A stretch of DNA of 64,000 bases from Drechmeria coniospora (taxonomy: Eukaryota > Ascomycota > Sordariomycetes > Hypocreales > Ophiocordycipitaceae), in the NCBI RefSeq assembly GCF_001625195.1, contig NC_054389.1, forward strand, positions 3,964,520-4,028,519, in the 5' to 3' direction. Every line of letters starts with the position of its first letter. Positions within the stretch are counted from its first letter, which is position 1. Made by a program: the position numbers and the translations under genes. Below the pieces are notes generated by a model. The model was not told the DNA's origin. It worked only from the letters and a program-made list of their open reading frames with translations, and did not search any database. Below are positions 13,178 to 24,590 of the stretch, piece by piece.

Positions 13178-14859
13178 CTAAGCGTACAGAGCTTCGATAA
13201 AATAGATGACGGCGAATAAAAGGAATGCGACGGCGCCGCCGACGGTGACTACAATCCGATTAGCTCTGGGAATCCCGGCTGCCTCGTGGTCATGGCCGAC
13301 GCACCAACTTTGAGACTCACGCGGCCAGCGATGGCCCGACCGCCGATGACGGCGACGCCGGTGCAGATGGCGTGGCCGCACGACGCGCCCAGCGTCACCC
13401 ACCAGTAGTCCTGGCCGGCGGCCATGGCGATGGTGGCGATCTGGCTCCGGTCGCCCCACTCGCCCAGGAAGGTCATGGCAAAGGTTTGCACCCAGGCGGG
13501 GCTCAGCAGAAAGGAGCAGAGGTTGCCGATGCCGTGGAATGCGTTGGCGAGCGGGCCGGAGCCGTGCGAGGGGTTCCGCGAAGGGGACAGCGAAGGCGAG
13601 CGGGCGGGGGAGGAGAGACGACCCTTTGTCCTCGTGCCGCGGCCGTTGAGGCCCATCTCGAGCGCGTGCGGCGAGATGGACCCTCTCCGGGTGCGACCGA
13701 GCTCCTTTTCCTTCTCGGCGAGCTCCTGCTCGACCTCGCGCATCTCGGCGGCGACGCCCTCGTGGGGATCCATCTGCATGCCCTCGCGGAGGAGCTTGGC
13801 GCCGAAGACGAGGAAGAGGCCGGCGGCGAGGAAGCTCGTCAGGCGCTTGGGGATGAGCGTCGGCACGGCGTGGCCGAGGACGGCGGACAGGACCGTCATG
13901 ACGAGCAGCGCGCCAAAGGCGGCGGAGAAGACGACCATGCGATCGTGCTTCATGGCCATGAGGGCGGCCACGAGGAATGTCTTGTCGCCGATTTCCGACA
14001 CGAGAATCATGGTGCCCGAGAGGAGGAAGGAGTGGAAGGGCTGGATGATGCCATCGTCGGAGGTGCCGGCCGCCTTCCTGATCGACTCGGCCGAGGCCCC
14101 CTTGGTCTTGCCGCTCTTCTCCTTGGGCGGCGGCACCGCCTTCGGGGGTGTCCTCGTCTTGTCGCCGGGCGTGTCGGGGAGGTCGTCGGGTCTCTGCTCG
14201 CTCGGGTTAGCGGAAAGGTGCTCGAGGCTGGAGGCGGAGGAGACGGATGGGACGAGGGTCGGACGCACGTCGAGCCCGGTGTAGTCGGTGTCGTCGTCGG
14301 CCTTGTCCTTGCTCTTGACCTTGCTCTTGTCGTCGGTCTGCAGCTTCTGCTCCTCGCTGTGCGGCAGCGGGGGCTGCTCCTTGGGCGACGGCGGGTGCGT
14401 CACCGCCTTCTCGCCCGTCCTGCCCTCCTGGGCGATGCGAGCCTTGGCCTTTTCCGAGACGCCGCCCTCGGTTCCGGTGAAGCCTTGGGGCTTCTCGCGG
14501 TTCTTGTCGAACATGACGCCGTCGTTGGACTCTGGTATCTTCTTGCCGTCTACCAGCGTCGGGTCCTCGGGCCTATCCTTGAGGGGGGGGCGCTCCTTGC
14601 TGTCGGCGTCCTTGGCCGCGCCGTCGTTGCCGACAAAGGGGCCCAGATGAGGCTTGCCGTCCTTGCCGTCGACGGGCGCATCCTTGGTCGGCAGGCCGAG
14701 CCGGCCCTTGACGGGCACGGGAGGCCCATCGGTGGGTTCGAGCGACGACTGGACGGAAACGGTGTCGTCGCCCTTGCCCGCGACGGCGCGGGAGACGAGA
14801 CCGGCGGTGAGCGAAGGGAGGAGCAGGAGCAGCGGCGAGTACTTGGCCTTGAGCTTCAT
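13178..14859 (-). CDS. GDT1: GDT1/TMEM165-family (UPF0016) Golgi Ca2+/Mn2+ transporter
   Basis: Two exons on the minus strand, 14859-13305 and 13248-13178, give 541 aa. The intron 13249-13304 has donor GTGCGT and acceptor TAG; a nearer GTGAGT is out of phase and would lose the last membrane helix. Both UPF0016 signature motifs are present: EIGDKT at residues 289-294 and EWGDRS at 467-472. Each starts a block of hydrophobic helices. In yeast and human homologues these acidic motifs bind the transported cation, and the protein works in Golgi calcium and manganese supply for glycosylation. Residues 1-28 look like a signal peptide. Residues 30-265 form an unusually long Lys/Asp/Pro-rich, probably disordered lumenal segment, and a charged linker (about 365-440) separates the two repeats. 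The ending ...VIYFIEALYA is typical. Confidence 0.93.
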
Positions 14860-16971
14860 GGCGGTGACGGGGCGGACGTCGACGATGGGAGAGGCGCGTC
14901 AGCCGGTCTTGCGTCGAAGCAGGTGGCGAGATGGACGTGCGGGCTCGAATGATGCCGTCGTGGCTCGAGCTGGGGATGCCGTCGTCGGCAGGGGGGGGAC
15001 CGTCACCGGTCGCAGGCTCGCGTCTCGAGGGCAGCGCGCGTCTGTCGGTGGGCAGACCGTCGGCGGACGAGGGAGCGCCGGTCGAATGCGAGGCGGAGGG
15101 GCGAACGGGGGCAAGGACGGTGAGAAGAATGGTATCGGCAGGACGGTGCGGAAGCGAAAATTTGACCGTGAGTCGTCGGGGGGGAAGGGAAGAAGAAAGG
15201 TGGATGGATGGATGGACGTCAAGGGGTTTCGGTGGCCGGCGGCAGGTCAAAAGCCGCCAGCTGTTGGTATTGGCAGGCCTCGCCGCTGGTCAGCACGGTA
15301 CTGCACACTAGCAGGGTAGTGGTGAAGGTACGGAGCCTTGTGCGACTCGTACAGTCACTTGACAAAAGTGACGATTCAGGTTTGGTAGCGCTACTCCTAC
15401 TAATTGAATGGACATTTTTGCCACCCCACTGTACTGGTGCATGCTCCGGCAGCTATTGCTGGCAGCTCCGCAGGCAGTCGACGCGCTGCGCCCCTCATGT
15501 AGGTACTTACTTAAGTACTAAGGTGCTGCAGGTACCGCTGTAGGGATCGCTGTAGGTACAGCCGTAGGCATCGCCGTAGGTACCGCCGTAGGTACCGCCG
15601 TAGGTACCGCCGTAGGTACCGCTGTACCTACGGGGCATTCGCCGTGCGAGGTAGGAGTACGAGGTAGCTACGTGCAGCTGGTGTGTGCTGCACTGTGCGT
15701 GCAGGTACCGGCGGCGGGCTAGACGAGTACTTTGGGTGCCTCTGGATCCCATGCGCGGCACTAGTAGCTACCTACCAGAGCAAGGTACCGGATTCGCCCC
15801 ACTCTTGGACGCTGAAAGTCCGCTGCGCAACTCAGGAGTCAGGGCCCACTGCCACGGCCCGCTAGGCTCCAGCAGGATGGTGGATCGTCGATGAACAGAC
15901 ACGACTGTTTCGACTTCATGCGTCCTGGTCTTGGTGTGCTTCGTCCGTGGAGCGTTTGAACTTTGACTCTTTTCGTTCCTTAGTGCTCCGTATCCGTACC
16001 TAGCACCTGCCGAAGCGAACGACGTTGGACAGCAACGATCCGATGCCAACCTACCGCCGCACGCACAGGGGAAGCGGCGCTTGATCCGCCTCGGTCGAGG
16101 TACCTAACCGGTAGTAGGTACGAGGCACGTGGTGCCGTCTCCACGACGCCCAGAGTCTCCGGTACGGGCGAGGTACCCGCCGGACGGACTGATGCGTGCT
16201 CGCCGGCATGAGGCATTCGCACGAGCAAGAAAGAGGGTACGCGGCCGACGATGCGTCGTCGTGCGAGGACATGCTGTTCGCCCTCGACGGGATGCCCGTG
16301 ACCGACGGCTCGATGGAGAGCATCCTCGAGATGGACGACGAGGTCGACGGTCGACGGACGGCGTGGGCTTCGGCTCGATGCCCAGGCAGGTGGTAACGGA
16401 AGGGCGGCAAGGTACTAGCAAGTCTGCTAGCCAGCCTGCTAGCGGTAGCACCTCCGCCGGAGCCGTTCTGGAGGTTTCTGGCGCAACCCCGAGAGACTGG
16501 TTCTTTGCGGAGCGACAGGTGGTGATTAGTGCGGCCAGCGGCGAACCCACGAACTCTTAGCGTAGACGTGCGTAGCTCTCGTCGTCATGCCCAATCTGGT
16601 CAACCGTAAGATCCATCAGTTTTCGATTTCCATCGAAGCCCATTCCCAAAGGCTCCAAGGCCCCAAGCCATGTGTCGTCACGACTACCAACCGGGTTACC
16701 CTGACTCTGTCCATATTCGGCCTTGCCTTCTCGTCACACCGCCTCGGAATTGTCAGAGTTCGGTTCTTCACCTCGTGCTTCCCACCATGTTGGGTCGCTT
16801 CAATTCTCTCCCCCCCCCCTCTCGCCGCTCTCGTCCCGTCACCACCACCCGCCGCCGCCGCCGCAGCATGGTCGACTTCGACCCGTACGCATCTTCTGCC
16901 TTCGACCTCCGTCCTCCTCCCCTGCGCCGCCCGTTCCGGTCCTGACTCGATCGCCTCGCACCTCGACGAGC
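14860..16971. other. Divergent intergenic region between GDT1 and the WD40 gene
   Basis: This should hold the promoters of both flanking genes. It contains the 12-nt array at 15532-15627 and a C-rich tract with a poly-C run near 16808-16820 upstream of the WD40 start. A 62-codon frame at 16208-16396 is not supported by any motif. No other gene is seen. Confidence 0.5.
15532..15627. repeat. 12-nt tandem repeat, unit GTACCGCCGTAG
   Basis: Eight consecutive 12-nt units are present. The central copies are identical and the edge copies differ by one to three bases (for example GGATCGCTGTAG, GCATCGCCGTAG). The array contains a GGTAC word in most junctions, like the GTAC-rich DNA elsewhere in the window. 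Confidence 0.88.
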
Positions 16972-19137
16972 ATGGACGCCGCCGACGGTGCTTCCGCTTC
17001 CCAGTCCCCGCACCATGACGAGACTCCTGCCGGGCTTCTCACCGACGGCGACGATGGCTTCCCCTTCATCCACTCCATGTCGGGCAGCTTCATGAACGAG
17101 GTGGAAATGGAGTTTGACGAGGATGGCGAGGATGACGACGACGAGATGGACGACGACGTCGACGTGGCCCACTACCGCCAGCGTCGAGCAGATCCCGTGC
17201 AACGAATCATCGGCTTGATTCGCCCGTCCCGTACGCTTCAACCCCCCCCCCCCCTTCTCACTCGCCGCCCTGCCGGTGAGCGAGCGAGCGCCGCTGACCG
17301 ACGTCAAGGGGGAGAGCACACGCATGGCGGCCCGCTCACCGCCGACGAGCTCGTGGCCCTCGTCCGCAACCCGGACCTCAGCAACCTGCTGTTCAGCAAC
17401 CCCGCCGAGGAGGAGGAGTTCATCGCCCTCTGGAACCTCCGGGACAGGGGGCGGGCCAAGGATCCTAACCGGTTCCCCAAGGTGCCCAGCCGTGAGGGCA
17501 TCAAGCTGATGGAGAGTGGCGCCTTTGGCACCAACAGCCATGACGGCCGCCGCGAGGCTCGAAAGCATCCCCTCTCCGTGCGTCTGCTCGAGCGTGAGCT
17601 GGGCCTCGGAGATTGGGCGCAACGGAAACGGGACAAGGACCTCCTGACCCAGGTACGACGCCCGACCCGGATGCCGTCGCCGATTCCCCATCCCATCCCG
17701 CCTTGTGCCCTCCCGCCTTGTGCACTCCCACCTCATGCCCTCCCGCCTTGTGCTCTCCCGCCTCATGCCCTCCCGCCTCGGCCTCGGCGCTGACCGCTTC
17801 CGATGGACAGTCCATGATACCCGGCACGAGAGCCGACAAGATCATCCACTACGACGATCCCGTCTACTCGGGCCAGTTCTCGGACGACGGTCGCTTCTTC
17901 TACTCTTGCTGCCAAGATTTCAAGGTGCGCATCTACGACACCTCCCACCCCACCGAGTGGGAGCACTACAAGACGGCGTCCTTTCCTTCCGGCATCTGGA
18001 CCCTGACCGACGCGACGCTGAGCTCCGACAATCGTTGGCTCGCGTACACGTCGATCCAGAGCCTCGTCTCCATCACCTCGACGGACCCGGCCGACAGCGC
18101 CGACCCGCACATCCTCCACCTCGAAGGGACCGGCCGATCGGGCGACGGCAACGGTCCCGAATCCTTTGGCATCTGGTCCATCCGATTCTCGGGCGATGGC
18201 AGAGAGCTCATCGCCGGCACGAGCGTCGACTCCATCGTCGTCTACGACATCGAGTCGCGCCGCGTGCTCCATCACATCTACGGCCACGCCGACGACGTCA
18301 ACGCCGTCTGCTTCGCCGACAAGGCATCCCCCCACGTCTTCTACTCCGGCTCCGACGACACCGCCCTCAAGGTGTGGGACCGAAGGAGCTTGGGCTCCGG
18401 CAAGGAAGCCGGCGCCTTTGTCGGCCACACCGAAGGCTTGACCTACATCGACAGCAAATCGGACGGCCGCTACATTCTGAGCAACGGCAAGGAGCAGAGC
18501 ATGAAGCTGTGGGACATTCGCATGGCCAAGTCGTCGGCCCGATTCCGCACCGAGAAATCGTTGCGCCGTCCGAGCTACGGCGCCTTCGACTACCGCCGGG
18601 AGCAGTACGACGACTGGTTCTGGGATCCTCACCCGTACGACAATTCCGTCGTCACCTTTCGGGGCCACGAGGTGCTCCGCACCCTGATCCGATGCCACTT
18701 CTCGCCGCCCTTTTCCTCCAACTCCCGCTACGTCTACTCGGGCAGCGCCAACGGCAAGGTCTACATCTGGAACCTCGACGCCACCCTGGCGGCCACCATC
18801 GACGTGCACAAGGCGACGTTGAATTCGAGGCGCAAGGATAATCACGTCCGTCACTGGTTCGACGACCCGCGAGGATGGTGCACCTGCGTCCGCGACGTGA
18901 GCTGGCACCCGACGGCCTCGGTCATTGTCGGTACGTACAACCTGCCACGTAAATGCGGCGCGACGAATATTAATGGGAGCAGCCTCGGCCTGGAACGGAT
19001 GGAGCATGTCTCGCGGCACCTGCACGATCCACGCCTTCAACGAATCGGCCGCGGACGAGGGGCAGGGGGAGTCGCCGCTGAGTGTCGACTGCGACCTGCG
19101 GCCGAACGAGTATTTATTCCCCGTCGGTAAGAAATGA
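16972..19137 (+). CDS. WD40-repeat protein, DCAF11/WDR23 (LEC14B-like) family
   Basis: My model has four exons, 16972-17230, 17309-17652, 17811-18930 and 18983-19137, giving 625 aa. The ATG at 16972 is the first in its frame. Intron 1 is the least certain, because its 78 nt also read through in frame; introns 2 and 3 are required by frame. The N-terminus is acidic (EDGEDDDDEMDDDVD) and followed by a conserved helical part (LTADELVALVRNPDLSNLLF). WD repeats then run from about residue 225 to the end, with clear WD-type ends such as ALKVWDRRS, MKLWDIRMA and KVYIWNLDA. The stretch CTCVRDVSWHPTA followed by AWNGWS is typical of the DCAF11 group. Human DCAF11 is a substrate receptor for CUL4-DDB1 ubiquitin ligase, and the same role is inferred here. 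Intron 2 carries a 15-nt minisatellite. Confidence 0.88.
17698..17779. repeat. 15-nt minisatellite inside intron 2 of the WD40 gene
   Basis: About five units of CCGCCTTGTGCCCTC with variants (CCTCATG in place of CCTTGTG) fill most of the 158-nt intron 17653-17810. That intron is more than twice the size of most introns in the window. The array lies between the GTACGA donor and the GCTGAC branch site. Confidence 0.85.
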
Positions 19138-21302
19138 CGCCCTTTTTTTTCTTTTTTTCTCTTTGTCACATGCATCGGTCGTACGGGCGCCGTTGGCATG
19201 GCGAGCCCAGTCCAACCGCGTCCAGGACGGCGACGGTCGCGTTTGTATCCTGACAACGGCATTCCGCCTTACTGGAGGCGTGACGATGATGATGACGAAG
19301 CCTGATGCTTTTCTTCCCTTTGTATTGAATGTATATATAACACGATACCATGTCGATACTTGTTTGCCGCCCGATATCACTTTGTTTTTATTTTTGCCTG
19401 GAACACTCGCATGACTCAGTGGCGACTTGGCCAACCAGGAAAATTGTTGCCACGATGGTTACCTGGCCGCATTAGACGGCTAGCTACGGAGTACAGTACT
19501 TGCGAATGGAAAAATACTGACTGATGCAACAAAGACGTGCGCGCAGATGCGTGCGGCCCTGCCTCGAAAGGCCCAGGACGGCAGCATTGGTTAGGCCGAT
19601 GAGGCATGTTGACACCCCTGCCATCATGACGCACGTGACACTCCACAGCGGCCGGCCCGCTCTGTGGCAGGCTGCACCGCGCCAGGGGTACTGCATGAGC
19701 AGATGACGACCAGGTTCAGGATTGCATGGCCATGTACGGAGGACTTACTCCGTATTCCGGGCGGAGAGGCATGACATCTCCGCACCTGCATGGTGTAGGT
19801 ACTTTGTCGAGACTGGAAGCCCCTGCCCCCAAGGTGTTTTCAAGACATGGTCGCATGCAGTTCAGCGATGCTGGTCTTGCTGTAGAGTAATAGTTGTAAT
19901 TAATTACATGTAAAAATCGGAACAGCATCGGTGGAGACGTCTCTTGCAATGTGCCAAGTAGATGTACTTGCCTGCACAGTGCAATTACACTGTTACTCCC
20001 TCGAGCGCAAAATTGATCTCCCGTCTGCCGATGGTGGCCTCCTTTTACTTTTACCGTACTAAGTAGAGGCGTAACATGTACGGAGTAAGTACAGTACGGG
20101 GTACAGCAAGTACGGAGCAAGTACGAGCAAGTATGATTTAAGTACTTTGACGTGCTCGTTACACCCAGCCAAGTAAGTACAGGTACATTTACACTACCTA
20201 AGTACGTACTGTGCGTCTTGCAAGTAAGTAAATGTACATATACACTACCTACGTACTGTACGTTGTACTTACTTACTACTTGCACAAGTAGTAAGTGTAC
20301 TCTGTAATAATTAGTCCGTACTCGCCAAGTACAGTTTACTCTCCGCCAGTAATACGGAGTACGGAGTACTTAGTTTGTACAGTGCAGCATACTGTACAGT
20401 ACATGCACCACCACCAGTTTACTCTTGGTGTATCGGCACATGGCAAGTACGACAAGTACTTGCACAGTGTCAGGTGCCCAGCACTCGCACGCGCTAGGAA
20501 GCAGCCTGCGCCAGTGCCTGGCGTTGTGGATATAGGCTGTTGAATCACGGTTGGAGGGTCTTCTCGCCTCCACCTGCTCTAGGTGACCCGGGGTTCTTCC
20601 AGCAGAGCTGTGCGACCGCGTTCCCTCTTTCTCGCCTCCCCTCCGCAACACGCCCCTGCGTCCTCTGCAGCTGCCGAATCATCATACGCCGTACACGCAC
20701 ATAATTTTCCGCCGGCGACGCCATCTCATGTGCACGAACGAGGTTGACTGATCGAGACGACGTGCCATCCTCCAGAGGTGCCCGCTTTGAACGCCGACAG
20801 GTGCCCCGAACCAGCAGCAGCAGGCGTCGCATTGGTGCCGCCCTGGCTTCCCGTCCCTGCCTGTCTGCCATCAGGCCTCCCGGCCCGCCCGCCCGAACGG
20901 ACGTGCTTCCATCAATCTCTGTCGGATCGTTGCGGAAGCGAGCGTGGGAGCCGAAGATTGCGAGCGTAGAGCTTCGTCTTCCGGCTAGGTGTCCCCTTTC
21001 TCCCCACACCGCCGCCTGGCGGTGCCACACGTACCGTCGAGTTTTCCGGCCCTGTCATCATAGGGGGGCACCCGTGTTCTGCTGATTTTATCCCTGTACA
21101 CCCTGACCGGGATCACCTGTGGGCGACCCGGCATCGAGTCGAACGGTTGCCCGACGTTCTCGATCTCGCCTCCGAGTCCAAAGGTCAAAGGACACAGCGT
21201 GTATCTCCAAGATTTAATAGCACTATTTATCAAGCTGCAAGCTGCCCGCAGACCATATCCGCCTGCTAGCGAGACTCCCCGCGCCCGTCGGCCTCGATCA
21301 CG
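19138..21302. other. Intergenic region with dense GTAC palindromes
   Basis: No gene is supported. From about 19735 to 20400 the sequence is crowded with TACGGAGTA, AAGTAC and GTACTTAC words. The right part (20560-21302) is GC-rich and would hold the promoter of the RRM gene. Confidence 0.5.
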
Positions 21303-22582
21303 ATGGCCGAGGCCGATTTCGAGATCGATTTTTATGGTGACTCCGGACACGACCAGCCGAACCCGCCGCCGGGAGGTCATCCGGAAGGAGATGATGAGCG
21401 GCACCACGAAGAGGGAAACGGCCAGGTCAATGGCGAGCACCGTGACGAGAATCGCGAGGAGCACCGTGAAGAGCGTCGCGAGGAGCACCACGGCGAGCAC
21501 GCCAACGACCCGCGCGACACCCACGCCGGCGAGACGGAAGACGCGGCGTCCCGTCAAGGGGTGAAGAGAAAGTCGGAAGAGGAGGATCGGCCGGTCGACC
21601 CCGGCGCGACGGCGTCCATCATGATATCCGAACTGAGCTGGTGGACGACCGACGACGACATCCGGGGCTGGCTTCGGAAGGCGGGTGCCGAAGTCGAGGT
21701 GAGAGAGCTCACCTTTAGCGAGCACAAGGTGAACGGGAAGAGCAAAGGGTAAGATGCCGACCTCGACCCGTGCCCAGCTACGATTCGCTTACGCGACGCA
21801 GCCAAGCCTATGTCGAGTTTCCCTCGCGCCAGGATGCCACGGCCGCCAAGCGCTACATTGACAAGGAGGTCGCCGGAGACCATGGCCTGCCAGGCCAGAA
21901 GAAGCTGACCACGTCGTACTGGAATCCGGGCGTCAACCCGTTCAGGACGCTGCCCAAGGACGCTCCGGCACGAGTCAAGGAGCAGCCGCGCGCGGCCCCG
22001 TCGGGATCCTACAACGACCGATCCAACCACTCCGGCGGCTTCCGTGGACGGGGAGCCTTCAACGGAGGCCGCGGCGGCATGAACCAGGCCAACTTTGGCG
22101 GCAACCGCAACTTCAACAACAACGGCAACGGCAACGCGAACAGCGGTCACATGGGCTTTAACCAGAACATGGCCGCCGGTTTCAACAATCCCATGGCCGG
22201 AGGCAACTTTGGCTTCAACGCCGGCCGGGGCGGCATGATGGGCGGAGGCATGCGAGGCGGTCCCGGCATGATGCGAGGCCGCGGGGGCAACATGATGAAC
22301 ATGGGGCCCATGGGCGGCATGCCGATGGGAATGCCCGGCAACATGGGCATGATGAACATGGGTGGCGGCATGCCAGGTGAGTGCTTGCACGCTCCCCGTC
22401 CCCCCTTCCCGGCGCATGACTGACGACGCCCCTCCGCAGGCTTCCCGGGCATGAATCCCAACTTCAACGGTGCCGGCTTTGGCTTCGGGCCCAACCACGG
22501 CGGCGGCGGCGGCAACGGCGGCGGCGGCGGCGGTGGCGACTGGTCCAACCCGCACGGGGCCAAACGGCCACGACCGGAGTAG
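21303..22582 (+). CDS. RRM protein with RGG/Gly-Met-rich tail, CFIm68/CPSF6-like
   Basis: Three exons, 21303-21748, 21802-22376 and 22440-22582, give 387 aa. Both introns have good signals (GTAAGA...CAG; GTGAGT...CAG) and the splice at 21748/21802 rebuilds KSKGQAYVEF, an RNP1-type motif. Residues 1-100 are acidic with a His/Glu/Arg run. The RRM spans about 103-180; its opening ISELSWWTTDDDI matches the CPSF6/CPSF7 type (LTWWTTDEDL in the animal proteins). The C-terminal half is low complexity with FRGRGAFNGGRGG, GMMRGRGG and Met-Gly repeats, and the end AKRPRPE may be a nuclear localisation signal. By family it should act in the nucleus in pre-mRNA 3'-end processing or related mRNA metabolism. 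RGG motifs are usual targets of arginine methylation. The general class is firm; the exact orthology is not. Confidence 0.85.
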
Positions 22583-23125
22583 GATCCGAGGTCGAGGGCG
22601 CAGTGATCCCCTCTCTCGGCCGCCGCGGAGAGTCGAGCGGTCGGCGACGATGGGGCGATGCACGCATGCAGCTTGCCGTGCATCGTGTACGATACGATAT
22701 ATTCATCGTAGGCTGAGGCGGCCATGATGCATCCGTCATGCCACACGTGGCGCGCGAGCGTTTGGCGAGGCCGCTTTCTTTCATCAGTACCTCGCCGGGG
22801 GTCATGGGTCGGTCGGTGAGCAGGTCAGCGAGCGAGCAGGGCCTCTGGACGGAGCAGCCGGCGCCTCGCCCTGCGCGCTGGGTCCTCGCCTCGGTGCGAG
22901 GCTCGGTGGCCGTCGTTGGCAGGAAAAACAAACTTTACTGTGCGGTAACTCGGAGTTGGCGCTTTCGCCTCGTGGCAGTCTGCAGAGGCCGCGAGAGCAC
23001 GCAGTGTGCGTATAGTACGATAGTGGGGAGGGAATGGCACGCGGGCGGGTTCACGAAGAAAAGGGAGAGGGAAAAATAAGGACTTGATTACTCGCAGGCG
23101 ATAGCCAAGGTTCTCGGTCGAAAGA
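22583..23125. other. Convergent intergenic spacer
   Basis: This is the 3' region between the + strand RRM gene and the - strand SET gene. It is GC-rich, has no motif-bearing ORF and is probably 3' UTR of one or both genes. Confidence 0.5.
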
Positions 23126-24307
23126 TTAAACGTGCAGGCTCGAGGCTGCGGTGACGACCATGTCCTTCATCTGAACCCAGCGCGCGCGGAGAATGTCCCT
23201 CATGTCCTGGGTGCCGTCGGTGGCGGCGTCGACCATGGCGATGTGCCGCGCAATGTTTGCCTCGAAATTGTTCAGGACGTCGAGAAGCTTGGCGTCGACG
23301 ACGTCCTTGTCGAGGTCCTCGTCGCGCGTGCCGGCCAGGACGGCGAGCCACCTCTTGCGGTCGAGGCAGAGGAGGCGCAGGGCCGTCATGGTGCGGTAGC
23401 AGACAGATTCGGCATCGAGCGTGTACTTGCCCCAGTAGTCGCGGTCCTCGAGCGCCTGCTTCTGGCTCTCGGAGAGGAGCGGGCAGACGTACTCGTCGAG
23501 CCGGGCCTCGTCCCATTGGTTGGCCGCGAGGGCGAAGCCGTACTCGACGAGGAGAAAGTCGTTGGAGTGGGCGCCGTAGCGGATGAAGAGCTCGTCGCCG
23601 GCCTCGTGCTCCTGCGAGGTGGTGAAGACGTACTCTTCGTCGTCAAAGGAGACGAGGCAGCCGTCGGCGCCGTGGTTGAAGAGGTCGGCGACGGGCTGCA
23701 GGACCATGTGGTCGTCGCGGGGCAGGCCCTTGGTCTCGGGCGTCGTGTGGTAAAAGGTTCGGCTGTTGACAATGTTCCAGGCGTAGAGGAAGTCGTCGCG
23801 CTCGATGTCGGGGAAGGCGGCGCTGACGGCGGACCAGTCGCGGTCCGACTTGGCCCGCTGCTGGGCGAGGATGGCCTGGGCGGCCGAGGGCAGCAGGGCC
23901 TGGAGCGACGGGGGCCAGCAGATGGGCAGGTTGGCGGCGAACTCCTCGCGCGACGGCAGGACGGCGCACCATATGTCGAACTCGGCCGAGGTCTCGAGGC
24001 ACATGGAGGCGGCGAGGATGGCATGCACCGAGGCGTTGGTGAGGGCCGCGAAGATGTGCAGCGGCGTCGTCTCCAACGAGCGCAACAGCGTCGTCGGCAC
24101 CGTCAGGATTCTCTCGTCCGCCTGGTCGGGGCGTCAGTCACGACGGCAAAGGCACTGGGGCGGGAACGGGAGGATGCGTACCCGGAGCCTGCGGGTTGCG
24201 ACGATGCCTATTCCGCGTCCCGGGAGATGCTGGGGCTTGATGCCGTCGAGGATGACACCCTCCGCAGTAGCCCACTCGAGGAGACGCTCGACGGCCTCCA
24301 TTTCCAT
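23126..24307 (-). CDS. SET-domain protein lysine methyltransferase (Rubisco LSMT/SETD-like)
   Basis: Two exons on the minus strand, 24307-24182 and 24121-23126, give 373 aa. The 60-nt intron (donor GTACGC, acceptor CAG, TGACTGAC branch) joins VATRRLR to ADERILTVP. The ATG at 24307 is the first after an in-frame stop. The N-terminal GIKPQHLPGRGIGIVATRRL is the start of a SET domain. The key C-terminal SET motifs are VADLFNHG (about residues 186-193) and GDELFIRYGAHSNDFLLVEYGF (about 217-238), which provide the cofactor and lysine pocket. A helical Rubisco-LSMT-type substrate-binding region follows. Yeast relatives (Rkm1-4) and human SETD3/SETD6 modify ribosomal or other non-histone proteins. 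The substrate here cannot be told. The upstream DNA on the coding strand is strongly pyrimidine-rich. Confidence 0.88.
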
Positions 24308-24515
24308 CTTCTTCGGTATGACGGGTGCACGGAAATGTCAAAGGGCCGTCTTCCACCCAGGCGAGAGCGAGAGGAGCGTCCGCTGGATGATGTGAATGGG
24401 TGCAAGCGGATGGGTTGCGAGCGGGGCGAGGTGAGGAGGAGATGGTCGAGGAAAGAAGGACAAGGTCGAGGGGAGAAAGAAAGGGGGAGGGGGGAAGAGA
24501 GGGGGAAGGAGAAGA

Positions 24516-24590
24516 AGAAAATGGCAGGAGAAGAAAATGGCAGTAGAAGAAAACGGCAGCAGAAGAAACTGGCAGTAGAAGAGAGAGGCG
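24516..24590. repeat. 16-nt tandem repeat, unit GGCAGTAGAAGAAAAC, upstream of the SET gene
   Basis: About four to five units with small differences (GGCAGGAGAAGAAAAT, GGCAGCAGAAGAAACT) lie in a purine-rich tract (about 24440-24620). On the SET gene's coding strand this tract is pyrimidine-rich, which is common in fungal promoters and leaders. Confidence 0.75.

Noticed and set aside
13249..13320. GTGAGT donor in GDT1 at about 13321
   Set aside because: A better consensus, but phase 0, which destroys the final conserved helix; the GTGCGT donor 17 nt downstream keeps the frame.
13372..14952. 526-codon + strand ORF
   Set aside because: It is exactly antisense to GDT1; its long open frame is a product of GC-rich codon use, and it has no domain.
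16208..16396. 62-codon + strand ORF upstream of the WD40 gene
   Set aside because: Short and without homologous motifs; may be chance in GC-rich promoter DNA.
17763..19262. 499-codon minus strand ORF
   Set aside because: Antisense shadow of the WD40 gene, where conserved WD repeats are on the + strand.
21110..21200. Possible tRNA-like element near a TCGAACGG sequence
   Set aside because: No matching acceptor stem, A-box/B-box pair or anticodon arm could be assembled on either strand.
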